Assembly (NCBI GenBank): GCA_008012115.1
Contig: SSEB01000004.1
Span: 1 to 64,000, forward strand
Direction: 5' to 3'
Length of the DNA stretch: 64,000 nucleotides
Source of the DNA: Nevskiaceae bacterium
GTDB lineage: Bacteria > Pseudomonadota > Gammaproteobacteria > Nevskiales > Nevskiaceae
The position numbers and the translations under genes were made by a program. This document shows positions 16,675 to 24,930 of this stretch, piece by piece. The notes beneath the pieces are model-generated. The model was not told the DNA's origin. It saw only the letters and a list, made by a program, of their open reading frames with translations, and did no database searches. How positions within the stretch are numbered: the stretch's first letter is position 1; each line of letters begins with the position of its first letter.

Positions 16675-17690
16675 GACGTCTGTGGGCGGTGACCGTGGCG
16701 CGCTCGCTGGAATTCCTGCGCGACACCTCGTCACTGGGCTGGAACCTTGTGTTCCCGCTGGTGCTGGTCGCCGGCATGGCGATGATTTTCTCCGGCCCCG
16801 GCCAGCCGCTGTTCAAGGCGGCGGTGATCGCGCCGCCGGGCGCGGCGCTGGACGGCACGCTGCATCCCTTCCTGGCCACGCCGCATGTGCAGTTCTACGC
16901 CGAACGCAGCGTCGAGGAGGCGCTGCCCAAGGTGCAGCGTCACCGCATCGACATGCTGCTGGACCTGCGTAGCGTGCCCGGCAAGTACTGGATCAACGAG
17001 CAATCGCCCAAGGGCACGACGCTGGAACGCATCCTCGCCGGCACGCCGGGCGCGAAACTCGAGCGCGGCACCAGCAACGGCGCGCAGATCCGCTACGTCG
17101 ACTGGCTGGCGCCGGGCATCCTGGGCATGAACATGATGTTCTCCTGCCTGTTCGGCATCGGCTACGTCATCGTGCGCTACCGCAAGTCCGGCTATCTCAA
17201 GCGGCTCAACGCCACGCCGATGCGCGCCATCGAGTTCATCGCCGCGCAGCTGATCTCGCGCCTGGTGCTGATCATGGCCATCACCGTGATCGTGTTCGTC
17301 GCCACCAACGCCTTCCTGCATTTCCGCATGGAGGGCTCGTATCTCGACCTCTTTCTGGTCACCCTGGTCGGCGCGGTGGCGATGATCGCGCTCGGGCTGA
17401 CGGTGTCGGCGCGCGTCACCAGCGAGGAGCTCGCCGGTGGTCTGCTCAACCTGCTGTCGTCGCCGATGATGGTGGTGTCCGGCGTGTTTTTCTCCATGGA
17501 CGGCGCGCCGCCGATCCTGCAGGCCGCGGCCAAGATCTTTCCGCTGACGCATCTGATCGACGCTGCGCGCGCCATCATGCTGGACGGTGCCGGCCTAGCG
17601 CAGATCGCGCCGCAACTGGCGGTGCTGGGCGGCATGGCGGCGCTGTTCCTCGCCATCGGCGCCGGCCTGTTCCGCTGGACGCAGGATTGA
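16671..17690 (+). CDS. ABC-2 type transporter permease
   Basis: Membrane subunit paired with the preceding ATPase, 339 aa. One N-terminal membrane segment (about residues 22-40) is followed by an extracytoplasmic domain (about 45-145). Five further hydrophobic segments follow, with the ABC-2 family pattern VVSGVFFSMDGAPPILQ near the end. It overlaps the ATPase gene by 4 bp. Element E2 starts 22 bp after its stop. Confidence 0.9.
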   Translation: MRRLWAVTVARSLEFLRDTSSLGWNLVFPLVLVAGMAMIFSGPGQPLFKAAVIAPPGAALDGTLHPFLATPHVQFYAERSVEEALPKVQRHRIDMLLDLRSVPGKYWINEQSPKGTTLERILAGTPGAKLERGTSNGAQIRYVDWLAPGILGMNMMFSCLFGIGYVIVRYRKSGYLKRLNATPMRAIEFIAAQLISRLVLIMAITVIVFVATNAFLHFRMEGSYLDLFLVTLVGAVAMIALGLTVSARVTSEELAGGLLNLLSSPMMVVSGVFFSMDGAPPILQAAAKIFPLTHLIDAARAIMLDGAGLAQIAPQLAVLGGMAALFLAIGAGLFRWTQD

Positions 17691-17712
17691 GCGCCAGGGA
17701 GCGCAAAAATGC

Positions 17713-17826
17713 GCCACCCGCTCGCCGTCCAACCCATGCCGATATTGTTATTAATTGTCCGCAGAATTAAAAAACGATCAATAATTATTAACGAATTTCC
17801 CAGGGAACTTGGTCACGGCGGGTGCG
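17713..17826. repeat. 114-bp AT-core inverted-repeat element, copy E2 (right end decayed)
   Basis: The left end GCCACCCGCT (17713-17722) is perfect. The right end at the expected place (17817-17826) reads GGCGGGTGCG, three mismatches from AGCGGGTGGC. The inner GTTATTAAT starts at 17747 and ATTATTAAC ends at 17792, the same offsets as in the other copies. A small hairpin TTCCC-A-GGGAA (17797-17807) lies in the right arm. It sits 22 bp after the permease stop in a 278-bp gap; the remaining 142 bp before the next gene hold nothing recognised. Confidence 0.85.
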
Positions 17827-17968
17827 TCGAAACTGCGGCCCTCCGGGCCGATCCTGCCGTCGCAATCGCCCTGCCCGCCTCGCGGAGTTCTTGCATGTCG
17901 CCCACGCCCGTCATCGCCACGCCGAGTCGCCTGCATCTCGTTGCCGCCATGGCGCCGGGCGACCGGCG

Positions 17969-19048
17969 ATGAGCGCGCGACGTGCGTGGCGGCCGCCGCT
18001 GCTGGCGCTGCTCCTGCTGCCGGCGCTCGCCGGCTGCGGCAACCTCGCCTACTACGCGCATCTGGCCCAGGGCCAGTACGCGATGATGTCGGCGCGCGTG
18101 CCGATTGCCGACATCGTCGACGATCCGCAGCGCGACCCGGTCCTGCGCGATCGGCTGCGCAAGGTGCTGGACGCGCGCGCCTTCGCCGCGCAGCAGCTGC
18201 ACCTGCCCGACAACCGCAGCTACACGCTCTACGCCGACCTGCAACGGCCCTACGTGGTGTGGAACGTATTCGCCGCGCCGGCCCTGTCGCTCAAACCGGT
18301 GGAGCACTGCTTCCTGATGGTCGGCTGTCTGGCGTACCGCGGCTATTTCAACCCGGCCGAGGCGCAGCGCGAGGCACAGCGGCTCAGGGACGCGGGCGAC
18401 GACGTGTTCGTCGCCGGCATCCCGGCCTACTCGACGCTGGGCTGGTTCGACGATCCGGTGCTCAACACCATGATGCACTGGTCCGACGAGATGCTGATTT
18501 CGACCATCTTCCACGAACTCGGGCACCAGCAGCTCTATCTCAAGGGCGACACCGTGTTCAACGAATCCTTCGCCAACTTCGTCGGCCAGGAGGGCCTGCG
18601 CCAATACCTGGCGGCGCGCGGCGGCGACGACACCGCCGATGCGCTGCGCCGGGCGCGCGAGCACCGCTTCATCGGTCTGCTGCTGGCGGCGCGCAAGCGC
18701 CTGCAGGCGTTGTACGACAGCGATGCCCCGGACAGCGCCAAGCAGGCCGGCAAGGACGCCGAGTTCACGCGCCTGCGCGCCGAGTACCAGGCGCTGCGCG
18801 ACGGCGAGTGGCGGGATTTCCCTGGCTACGACCGCTTCTTCGCCGGCGAACTCAACAACGCGCGGCTGCTGCCCTTCGGGCTCTACGATGAATTCGTGCC
18901 CGCCTTCGCCGCGCTGTTCCGCCAGCAGCATGGCGACTGGCCGGCCTTCTACGCCGCGGCCAAGGCGCTGTCGGAGCAACCCGACGAGGCGCGTCAGCGC
19001 CAGCTGGAGACGCTCAACGCGGAAGCGGACGCTGCGCCGTCGCCGTGA
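17969..19048 (+). CDS. predicted lipoprotein aminopeptidase (zinc, HExxH)
   Basis: Predicted aminopeptidase of the COG4324 type, 359 aa. A lipoprotein signal ends in LALAGC (Cys near residue 22), so the protein should be an envelope lipoprotein. The zinc motif HELGH lies at about residue 185, followed by a second-ligand region VFNESFANFVG. The start at ATG 17969 gives MSARRAWRPPLLALLLL, a clean signal. It ends 15 bp from the convergent TPR-DUF1329 gene. The physiological substrate is unknown. Confidence 0.82.
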   Translation: MSARRAWRPPLLALLLLPALAGCGNLAYYAHLAQGQYAMMSARVPIADIVDDPQRDPVLRDRLRKVLDARAFAAQQLHLPDNRSYTLYADLQRPYVVWNVFAAPALSLKPVEHCFLMVGCLAYRGYFNPAEAQREAQRLRDAGDDVFVAGIPAYSTLGWFDDPVLNTMMHWSDEMLISTIFHELGHQQLYLKGDTVFNESFANFVGQEGLRQYLAARGGDDTADALRRAREHRFIGLLLAARKRLQALYDSDAPDSAKQAGKDAEFTRLRAEYQALRDGEWRDFPGYDRFFAGELNNARLLPFGLYDEFVPAFAALFRQQHGDWPAFYAAAKALSEQPDEARQRQLETLNAEADAAPSP

Positions 19049-19063
19049 ACGGGCCGGCGCGCG

Positions 19064-21634
19064 TCAGTGCACGTAGCGCGCGCGCACGCCGTCCGGATTG
19101 AACTCGGTCTCGGTCATCGGCAGGTCGAACTGCGGCGGCACGTCCTCGGCGAGCAGGCGATTGATGAAATAGCGGCCGTCCTTGAGATCGTAGGTGATCA
19201 CCGGCGCGCAGTTGGCGGCCTGCACGGTGTAGACCGGCAGCAGGTGGCCCTCCTGGAAACGCCAGAGATTGCCGTCGCGGTCGTAGTTCTCCACCAGCAC
19301 CACGTTCCAGCTGTCCTCGTCGACGTAGAACACGCGCTTGCCGAAGCTGTGCTTCTTGCCTTCGCGCTCGGTCGCTTCGATCACCCAGACGCGGTGCAGT
19401 TCGTAGCGCGTCGCCGGCTGGTAGAAGTGCTTGGGCGTCAGCAGCTGGTCGTACTTGTAGCGGCCGTCGCCGATGCGATAGCTGTTGTAGGGCAGATACA
19501 GCTCGTGCTTGCCGGTCAGCTTCCACACGTAACGGTCGAAGGCGCCGTTGTACATGTCCACCATGTCGATGAACTGGATGCCCTCGGCGCCCGGGAATGG
19601 CTGGTCGTAGCCCACCGGCGGGATGCGGAACATCTTCGGGATTTTCGGCGGCGCCACCCAGATATTGCGCGGCTGCTTGAGCGAGTTGGCGCTCTCGTGC
19701 ACCAGCGCCAGGAAATCGATATCGGCCTTGGTCTTGCCGAACCAGGTGAGGTAATAGAGCAGGATTTTTTCCGTCGAGAGATTCGACGGGTTCTTGAGAT
19801 TGGCGTAGCGGTTGAGCACACGCTCGGTCTGCTTGAGCAGCTGCGTGCCGCCGTCGGGTCGCACCACCGCCTGCGTCGACTGCATCAGCATGCTGTTGCC
19901 GCGGAAGCGCACGCGATGGTTCCACATGATCTCGACGCCGTTCTGCGGCTTGGGAAACGGAAAGCCGAGGCGAGCGCCTTCCAGCGCATCCGATCCGCTG
20001 AGCCGCGCCTTGCCGATGTTGGCCTGGGTGGCATCGTAGATCGCCTGCGGATAGCCGACGCTGCGGCGCGCGGGGTAGACCGGCATGCTGTAGTCGCCGT
20101 AGCGCGTGAGCAGCGCCAGGTGGCCCTTGCTCAGGCGCTCGCGGTACTGCGCCATGTTGGCGGGCGTGATGGTGAACAGCGGCTTGTCGCCTGGGAAAGG
20201 ATCGGCCACCCGTCCACCGGCGACGGCCGGCGGCCACTGCGCCCTGGCGATGCCGCCGGTCCACGCCGGGATGCTGCCATCGGCATTGCCGGCCTGATCC
20301 GCGCCCACCGGCGTCAGCGCGCCGCTCTGCGCGGCCTTGGCCTCGGTCGCGCCTCCGCCTTCGCCGGCACCGAGGGCGACCGTGCCCCCGAGCAGGCGCG
20401 CGCTCAGTGTCACGTTGTCCTCGCGCGCGCGGCGCTCCTTGGCCGCGGCCAGCGCCTGGTCGCGCGCCTTGCCGGATTGCAGGTATCGCACCCACTGCTC
20501 GGCGAGCTTGCGGCTGGCCGGGTACGCCTGCGCGGCGCTGAACGCCTGCAGCGCGCCATCGACATCGGCCTGCTGGTAGCGCGCCATGCCCAGGGTCATC
20601 AGCACCGGCCCGCTCTTGGCGCCCATCGCCACCGCCTGCTGCAGGGCCTGTGCCGCCTCGGCGTACTGTTCGCGGTACATGCGCATCTGCGCCAGTTGCT
20701 GGTACAGCTCCGCGCTCGGCGCCTTCAGGATCGCCTGCTCCAGCGCGGGCACGGCGAGACTGGTCTCGCGGGCATTGATCCACATCGCCGCCAGGGTTTT
20801 CCAGTTGCCGCCGGTCTTGGCGATCTGCCCGCCGTCCATCCACTGCTGCATCGTCGAGGCGCCCTCGAACGGCGCGCCGAGCTGGGCGGTGAGCGTCACC
20901 AGACGCAGGCGGTCATCCTCGGTGGTGAGAAAGCCCAGCCGGCTGGCGATCTCCATCACCGCGCGCGCGCGCTCCCTGTTGCCGGCCTTGAGGTTGAGCG
21001 CCGCCAGACGCAGCCAGTCGTCGCCGTGCGTCGGGTCTTCATGCACCACCTGCTCGGCCAGCGGCAGCGCGTCCTTGTCCTGCCCGCTGCCCAGCAGCGC
21101 CGCCAGCAGCGCGCGCTTCCACGACAGATCCGGCGTCTTGCTGGCGGCGATGCCCTTCTGCAGCAGCGGCACCGCCTCCTTGAAACGCTTCTTGTCGACA
21201 TAGGCCGCGCCCAGCGCGATCAGGGTTTCGGTGGCGGCGTTGCCCGCCTTCAGCTGCGCCTCCAGCTGCGGAATCATGTCCTTGTAGTTGCCGGTCGCCA
21301 GATAGATCTGCGACAGGTCTTTCTTCATCTGCTCGACGGCCGGCCCCGACAGGCCGTTCTGCTTGAGCGCCTGCTCCAGATAGCGCGCGGCGCCGGCGTA
21401 GTCCTTCTTGGCCACCGCCTGCGCCGCGAGATCGCGCAGCAGCATGGACTTGGCGTAGGGGTCGGTGACGGTCTGCAGCAGCTTCTGCGGGTCCTGCTGC
21501 GGCGTCGGCTGCGGCGTGGTGTCGAGCTCGCGCACCTCGCTGTGGTACTGGTCCGCCCGCGCCGCGACGCAGGCCAGCGCAGCCATCAGGGCCGCGCCGC
21601 AGGCGATGCCGCGTAACGAAGAGCGCGGCGTCAT
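19064..21634 (-). CDS. TPR protein fused to DUF1329 (last gene of TonB-type operon)
   Basis: 856-aa envelope protein combining two families that are normally separate. A signal peptide ends near ACVAARADQ. Tetratricopeptide-like helical repeats fill about residues 40-395, as in the TPR protein usual at the end of DUF3450-ExbB-ExbD-TonB clusters. A complete DUF1329 domain starts at LTPVGADQAGNADGSIPAW (about 439) and runs to the end. The linker (about 408-437) looks like a decayed signal peptide plus mature start of a DUF1329 protein. An in-frame GTG at 20413, with GAGGA 4 bp upstream, could give separate DUF1329 synthesis. The ATG overlaps the tonB stop (ATGA). DUF1329 proteins are outer-membrane-associated partners of RND lipid transporters elsewhere. 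Confidence 0.85.
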   Translation of the reverse strand: MTPRSSLRGIACGAALMAALACVAARADQYHSEVRELDTTPQPTPQQDPQKLLQTVTDPYAKSMLLRDLAAQAVAKKDYAGAARYLEQALKQNGLSGPAVEQMKKDLSQIYLATGNYKDMIPQLEAQLKAGNAATETLIALGAAYVDKKRFKEAVPLLQKGIAASKTPDLSWKRALLAALLGSGQDKDALPLAEQVVHEDPTHGDDWLRLAALNLKAGNRERARAVMEIASRLGFLTTEDDRLRLVTLTAQLGAPFEGASTMQQWMDGGQIAKTGGNWKTLAAMWINARETSLAVPALEQAILKAPSAELYQQLAQMRMYREQYAEAAQALQQAVAMGAKSGPVLMTLGMARYQQADVDGALQAFSAAQAYPASRKLAEQWVRYLQSGKARDQALAAAKERRAREDNVTLSARLLGGTVALGAGEGGGATEAKAAQSGALTPVGADQAGNADGSIPAWTGGIARAQWPPAVAGGRVADPFPGDKPLFTITPANMAQYRERLSKGHLALLTRYGDYSMPVYPARRSVGYPQAIYDATQANIGKARLSGSDALEGARLGFPFPKPQNGVEIMWNHRVRFRGNSMLMQSTQAVVRPDGGTQLLKQTERVLNRYANLKNPSNLSTEKILLYYLTWFGKTKADIDFLALVHESANSLKQPRNIWVAPPKIPKMFRIPPVGYDQPFPGAEGIQFIDMVDMYNGAFDRYVWKLTGKHELYLPYNSYRIGDGRYKYDQLLTPKHFYQPATRYELHRVWVIEATEREGKKHSFGKRVFYVDEDSWNVVLVENYDRDGNLWRFQEGHLLPVYTVQAANCAPVITYDLKDGRYFINRLLAEDVPPQFDLPMTETEFNPDGVRARYVH

Positions 21635-22392
21635 TTCCAGTTGTACTCGCAGTCGGCGGGGTCCATCGGCACGCGCTGCTTGACCTCGCGCGCCTTGCCC
21701 GAGGACTCGTAGATCCAGTTGGAGATGCTCTCGATAGCTGCCGCCTCGTAGACGCCGCGCGGATCGGCATCGACGATCTTCACATCCTGCACGCGACCGT
21801 TGGGCAGCACGGTGAACACCACCTCCACCCAGCCCTTGATGCCCTTCTTGCAGGCCCACTCCGGCATCTGCGGACGCGCGGTGGAGATCGGGATCAGCGG
21901 CTTGCCCTTGAAGCCCTGGCCGGTGCCATAGCCGGCACCGCCACCACCACCGCCGGCACCACTGCCGTTGCCGCGACCGCCGGCAAATCCGCCGAAGGCA
22001 CCACTGCTGCCCAGGCCCAGGCTGCCGGAGCCCAGGGTCACTGGCACGCTGATCGCGCTGGGCGTCACCGATGCGGTCGCCGTCACCGGCATCTCCACCG
22101 TCGGCATGTTGGGCTGCGCCAGCGCCGGCGGTGCCGCGGGCGGTGGCGGCGGCGCGGCATCCGGCTTGAACAGCTCATCCGGTGCCGGCGGCGTATCGGT
22201 CTTGGCCTGCACCATGCCGACACCCTCGATCACAGTCTCGCCCGCGCCTTCGCCCTCCGGCACGCGGATCACACGCTGCATCACCCAGAACAGCAGCAGC
22301 ACGATCACCAGCGCGACGCCGAACGACGCCGGCCAGCGACGTTCGGTGAACGCCTGGCGCAGGATCGGCAGCCGCTGGGCGAGAAGGTTCAC
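21631..22392 (-). CDS. tonB: energy transducer TonB family protein
   Basis: Periplasm-spanning TonB-like protein that carries proton-motive energy from ExbB/ExbD to outer-membrane receptors, 253 aa. There is one N-terminal membrane helix (about residues 20-40) and a Pro/Ala-rich segment. A strikingly Gly-rich spacer (about 130-165) precedes a C-terminal TonB domain with the PQMPEWACKKGIKGWVEV and VLPNGRVQDVKI patterns. Two Cys in the last domain may form a disulfide. The GTG start at 22392 has no strong Shine-Dalgarno. A 99-bp gap with a hairpin separates it from exbD. Confidence 0.88.
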   Translation of the reverse strand: MNLLAQRLPILRQAFTERRWPASFGVALVIVLLLFWVMQRVIRVPEGEGAGETVIEGVGMVQAKTDTPPAPDELFKPDAAPPPPPAAPPALAQPNMPTVEMPVTATASVTPSAISVPVTLGSGSLGLGSSGAFGGFAGGRGNGSGAGGGGGGAGYGTGQGFKGKPLIPISTARPQMPEWACKKGIKGWVEVVFTVLPNGRVQDVKIVDADPRGVYEAAAIESISNWIYESSGKAREVKQRVPMDPADCEYNWK

Positions 22393-22461
22393 AGGCGTCG
22401 AAACGAAAGCACGATCCCGGCTTTCGACCGCAGGAAGTCCCTGTGGGACGCCGGAAGGACA

Positions 22462-22489
22462 TGCGCAGAAAATATTTGTTTTCTGCTCA
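22462..22489. promoter_or_regulatory. hairpin between exbD and tonB
   Basis: Perfect inverted repeat GCAGAAAA (22465-22472) and TTTTCTGC (22479-22486) with a 6-nt loop, extended by ATG/CAT on the outside. It lies in the only real gap of an otherwise overlapping operon. The stem is A/T-weak and has no T tract after it, so it is more likely an mRNA processing or attenuation site than a full terminator. Confidence 0.5.
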
Positions 22490-22491
22490 TG

Positions 22492-22899
22492 TCACTTCGG
22501 CGGTTGCGCCGCGATGGCGACATCCTTGACGCCGGCCAGCCGCACTTGGTCCATCGCCTCCACCATCAGGCCGGCACGCGCGTCCTTGTCGGCCTGGATG
22601 ATGACGGTCATTTTCGGATGCTGCGATTTCAGGCGCTGCACATTGGCGCGCAGGGCGCGGATGTCGACATGCTGGCGGTCGATCCAGACCTCGCCGTTGG
22701 CGCTGATGGCGACGAAAACGTTGGCCTTGTCCTCCTTCACCGCGGTCTGCGCGGTCGGACGATTGACGCGGATGCCCGACTCGCTGATGAACGCCGCCGT
22801 GATGATGAAGAAGATCAGGAGATTCATGACGAAATCCAGCATGGGCGCCAGATCGATGCCGGTTTCCTCCTGCTGCGGCGCGTGACGACGGATGCGCAT
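22492..22899 (-). CDS. exbD: biopolymer transporter ExbD
   Basis: Inner-membrane ExbD/TolR protein, part of the proton channel that powers TonB, 135 aa. The cytoplasmic N terminus MRIRRHAPQQEETGIDLAPM is followed by one membrane helix (about residues 23-42) carrying the essential Asp in the LDFVMNLLIFF segment. The periplasmic domain has the family pattern VWIDRQHVDIRAL and VIIQADKDARAG. A GGAGG site lies 8 bp upstream, inside the end of a truncated ExbD copy. Its length is normal for the family. Confidence 0.92.
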   Translation of the reverse strand: MRIRRHAPQQEETGIDLAPMLDFVMNLLIFFIITAAFISESGIRVNRPTAQTAVKEDKANVFVAISANGEVWIDRQHVDIRALRANVQRLKSQHPKMTVIIQADKDARAGLMVEAMDQVRLAGVKDVAIAAQPPK

Positions 22900-22902
22900 C
22901 GG

Positions 22903-23040
22903 CTAAACCTCCGAAACAGAAAAAGGAGCAAGCACCTGACGACTGCCGATCAGCAGATTCATCACGGACACCGTTCGCTGCATGGGCGCCAGATCGATGC
23001 CGGTCTCCTCCTGCTGCGGCGCGTGACGACGGATGCGCAT
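22903..23040 (-). pseudogene. truncated ExbD copy (45 codons) upstream of exbD
   Basis: A 61-bp segment (22980-23040) repeats the 5' end of exbD (22839-22899) with one mismatch. A weaker copy of the MNLLI region follows. The open frame reads the ExbD cytoplasmic N terminus, then a replaced segment (QRTVSVMNLLIGSRQV), and stops after 45 residues, 3 bp before the real exbD start. It keeps its own AGGAG ribosome site. It could be a pseudogene from tandem duplication, or a translated leader peptide coupling exbB to exbD translation. Confidence 0.8.
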
Positions 23041-23042
23041 GC

Positions 23043-23603
23043 TCAGGTCTCCTCGTAAGTCAGGACGTCGTTGAGCCGCTCGGTCTCGCGGTCGACGCGG
23101 GCCTGGAAGCGGTGCACGAAGAACATGCCGGACAGGCTCACGGCGAGACCGGACATGGTGGACACCATGGCGTGCGACACGCCGCTGGCCATGGTGCGGG
23201 CGTCGGCGCTGCCCTGCAGGGTCATCACGTCGAACACCTCGAGCATGCCGGTGACGGTGCCGAGCAGGCCGAGCAGCGGGCACATGGGAATGACCACGCG
23301 CATCACCGGCAGCGTGGCGCCCATCGCCACGTTGGCCTGCGAGATCAGCATGGCGCGGATGCGGCGGGCGTACCAGGAATGACGGTCATGGCGACGGTCC
23401 CATTCCTCGCGCAGGCGCTGCTGCTCGCGCGGGAAAATTTCGCGGAAGTACCACCAGCGTTCGACGATCAGCGTCCACATCGCCAGCGCCGCGCCGAAAA
23501 TCAGCCACAGCACCGGGCCGCCCGCGTCGAAGAAATCCTGGATCGAGCGGAACGGCGCGGTCAGCGCCTGCGGCAGCCAGGTCTCAGGACTGGGCAGCAG
23601 CAC
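23043..23603 (-). CDS. exbB: MotA/TolQ/ExbB proton channel family protein (short ExbB)
   Basis: Second, compact ExbB of the operon, 186 aa from GTG 23603. That start has GGAGG 6 bp upstream and yields a typical N terminus (LLPSPETWLPQ, then FDAGGPVLWLIFGAAL). The membrane helices are near residues 32-50, 100-125 and 145-170. The conserved proton-channel core has the PLLGLLGTVTGML pattern. It overlaps the end of the larger ExbB gene by 20 bp. Two ExbB-type genes before one ExbD is the known arrangement of DUF3450-associated TonB clusters. Confidence 0.88.
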   Translation of the reverse strand: MLLPSPETWLPQALTAPFRSIQDFFDAGGPVLWLIFGAALAMWTLIVERWWYFREIFPREQQRLREEWDRRHDRHSWYARRIRAMLISQANVAMGATLPVMRVVIPMCPLLGLLGTVTGMLEVFDVMTLQGSADARTMASGVSHAMVSTMSGLAVSLSGMFFVHRFQARVDRETERLNDVLTYEET

Positions 23604-24930
23604 GCGCCGCCTCCAGCCGCTGCGCCAGCATGCCGGCGCTCTGCTCGTCGAGAATCTGCACCAGCGCGCGCGAGCGCGACGACAGCAGCGTGTTGACGAA
23701 CAGCAGCGGGATGGCGATGCCCAGGCCGAGCACGGTGGCGACCATGGCCTGCGAGATGCCACCGGCCATGACCTTGGGATCGCCGGCGCCGACCTCGGTG
23801 ATCACCTGGAAGGTGATGATCATGCCGCTGACCGTGCCCAGCAGACCCAGCAGCGGGCCGGCCGCGACGATCAGCTTGATCAGACCCTGGAAGCGCTCCA
23901 GCTTCGGCGTCTCGCGCAGCACCGCCTCGGAGACGTGCAGCTCGACGACTTCGGGGTCGGCGCTCTTCTCGTCCGTCAGGCAGGACAGCACGCGCCCGAG
24001 GGGATTGTCGTCGCTGGGCTGGCGGATGTTGGCGAGCTGGCGACGCATGCGTGCGCCGACCGTGACGAGATACCAGAGCTGATAGGCCGCCAGCGCCGCA
24101 CCGACCAGGCCGATGAAGATGATGACGTAGCCGACCATGCCGCCCATGGCCACGCGCTCGCCCAGCGTCGGCCGCGCCGACTCCAGCGCCAGCAGGCTGC
24201 CGTGCGAGGGATCGACCAGGATCGGCGCGATGGCGTCGTCGCTGCGGGCGAAGGATTTCGCCAGCCCGGTCGCACCGTGGCCGGGCTGGCGCGGCAGCAC
24301 CGACAGCGTGCCATCCGGCTGCATCGCCAGGTACTGGCCGTCGGCGAAGGCGTCGAACACGCCGACGCGGATCACGTCCGCCTTGGCGCGGGCACCATCC
24401 TCGTCGACGATCTGCGCCGGGAAGCGCGCCACCTTGCCACCCTCGGTCATTTCCTGCTGCAGCAGGAACCAGAACTGCTCGAGCTGCTGCATGCTCGGCA
24501 GCTCGTTGCCCTGCGCCAGCGTCTCCAGCAACTCGACGCGCTTGGGATACTGCGCCGTCACCAGCGAAGTGCCGGCCACGGCGCGGAAATCGCCCGCCGC
24601 CTGGCGCACGGCCGCGTACATCTGGCCGGTGTCGCCAACGCGCGACTGCAGCTTGTCCTTGAGCGCCTTGATCTCGGCCTGCGAGGCGTCGTAGCGCGAT
24701 TTGACGCGGGCGATGCGCGCATTGGCGGCGGCGAGGTCCGCCTCGGCCTTGGCCAGCATCGCCGCCTGCTCGTTCTTGTCACGCAGGAAACGCTGCTCGC
24801 GTTCGGCGTTCATCTGCGCCGAGGCCTGGCTGCCCTGCTGCACCTGCTTGAGCAGTTCGTCCAGTCCCTTGGGATTGGCCTGCGCGGTCGCGCTCAGCGC
24901 CAGCGCGGCGATCACGAAAAGCTTTTTCAT
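23584..24930 (-). CDS. large MotA/TolQ/ExbB proton channel protein with periplasmic coiled coil
   Basis: 448-aa ExbB-type protein. A signal peptide (MKKLFVIAALALSATAQA) is followed by a long coiled coil (about residues 20-115, Gln/Glu/Ala/Lys rich) and a periplasmic domain. A membrane helix lies near 270, and the C-terminal ExbB channel domain (about 330-440) repeats the PLLGLLGTVSGMI motif of the shorter paralogue. The ATG overlaps the DUF3450 stop (ATGA). The extracytoplasmic half probably contacts DUF3450, which is also coiled coil; this is inferred from operon order. Confidence 0.88.
   Translation of the reverse strand: MKKLFVIAALALSATAQANPKGLDELLKQVQQGSQASAQMNAEREQRFLRDKNEQAAMLAKAEADLAAANARIARVKSRYDASQAEIKALKDKLQSRVGDTGQMYAAVRQAAGDFRAVAGTSLVTAQYPKRVELLETLAQGNELPSMQQLEQFWFLLQQEMTEGGKVARFPAQIVDEDGARAKADVIRVGVFDAFADGQYLAMQPDGTLSVLPRQPGHGATGLAKSFARSDDAIAPILVDPSHGSLLALESARPTLGERVAMGGMVGYVIIFIGLVGAALAAYQLWYLVTVGARMRRQLANIRQPSDDNPLGRVLSCLTDEKSADPEVVELHVSEAVLRETPKLERFQGLIKLIVAAGPLLGLLGTVSGMIITFQVITEVGAGDPKVMAGGISQAMVATVLGLGIAIPLLFVNTLLSSRSRALVQILDEQSAGMLAQRLEAARAAAQS

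Noticed and set aside
19067-21616. An 849-codon plus-strand open frame across the TPR-DUF1329 gene
   Set aside because: Shadow frame; the minus-strand protein has recognisable TPR and DUF1329 signatures.
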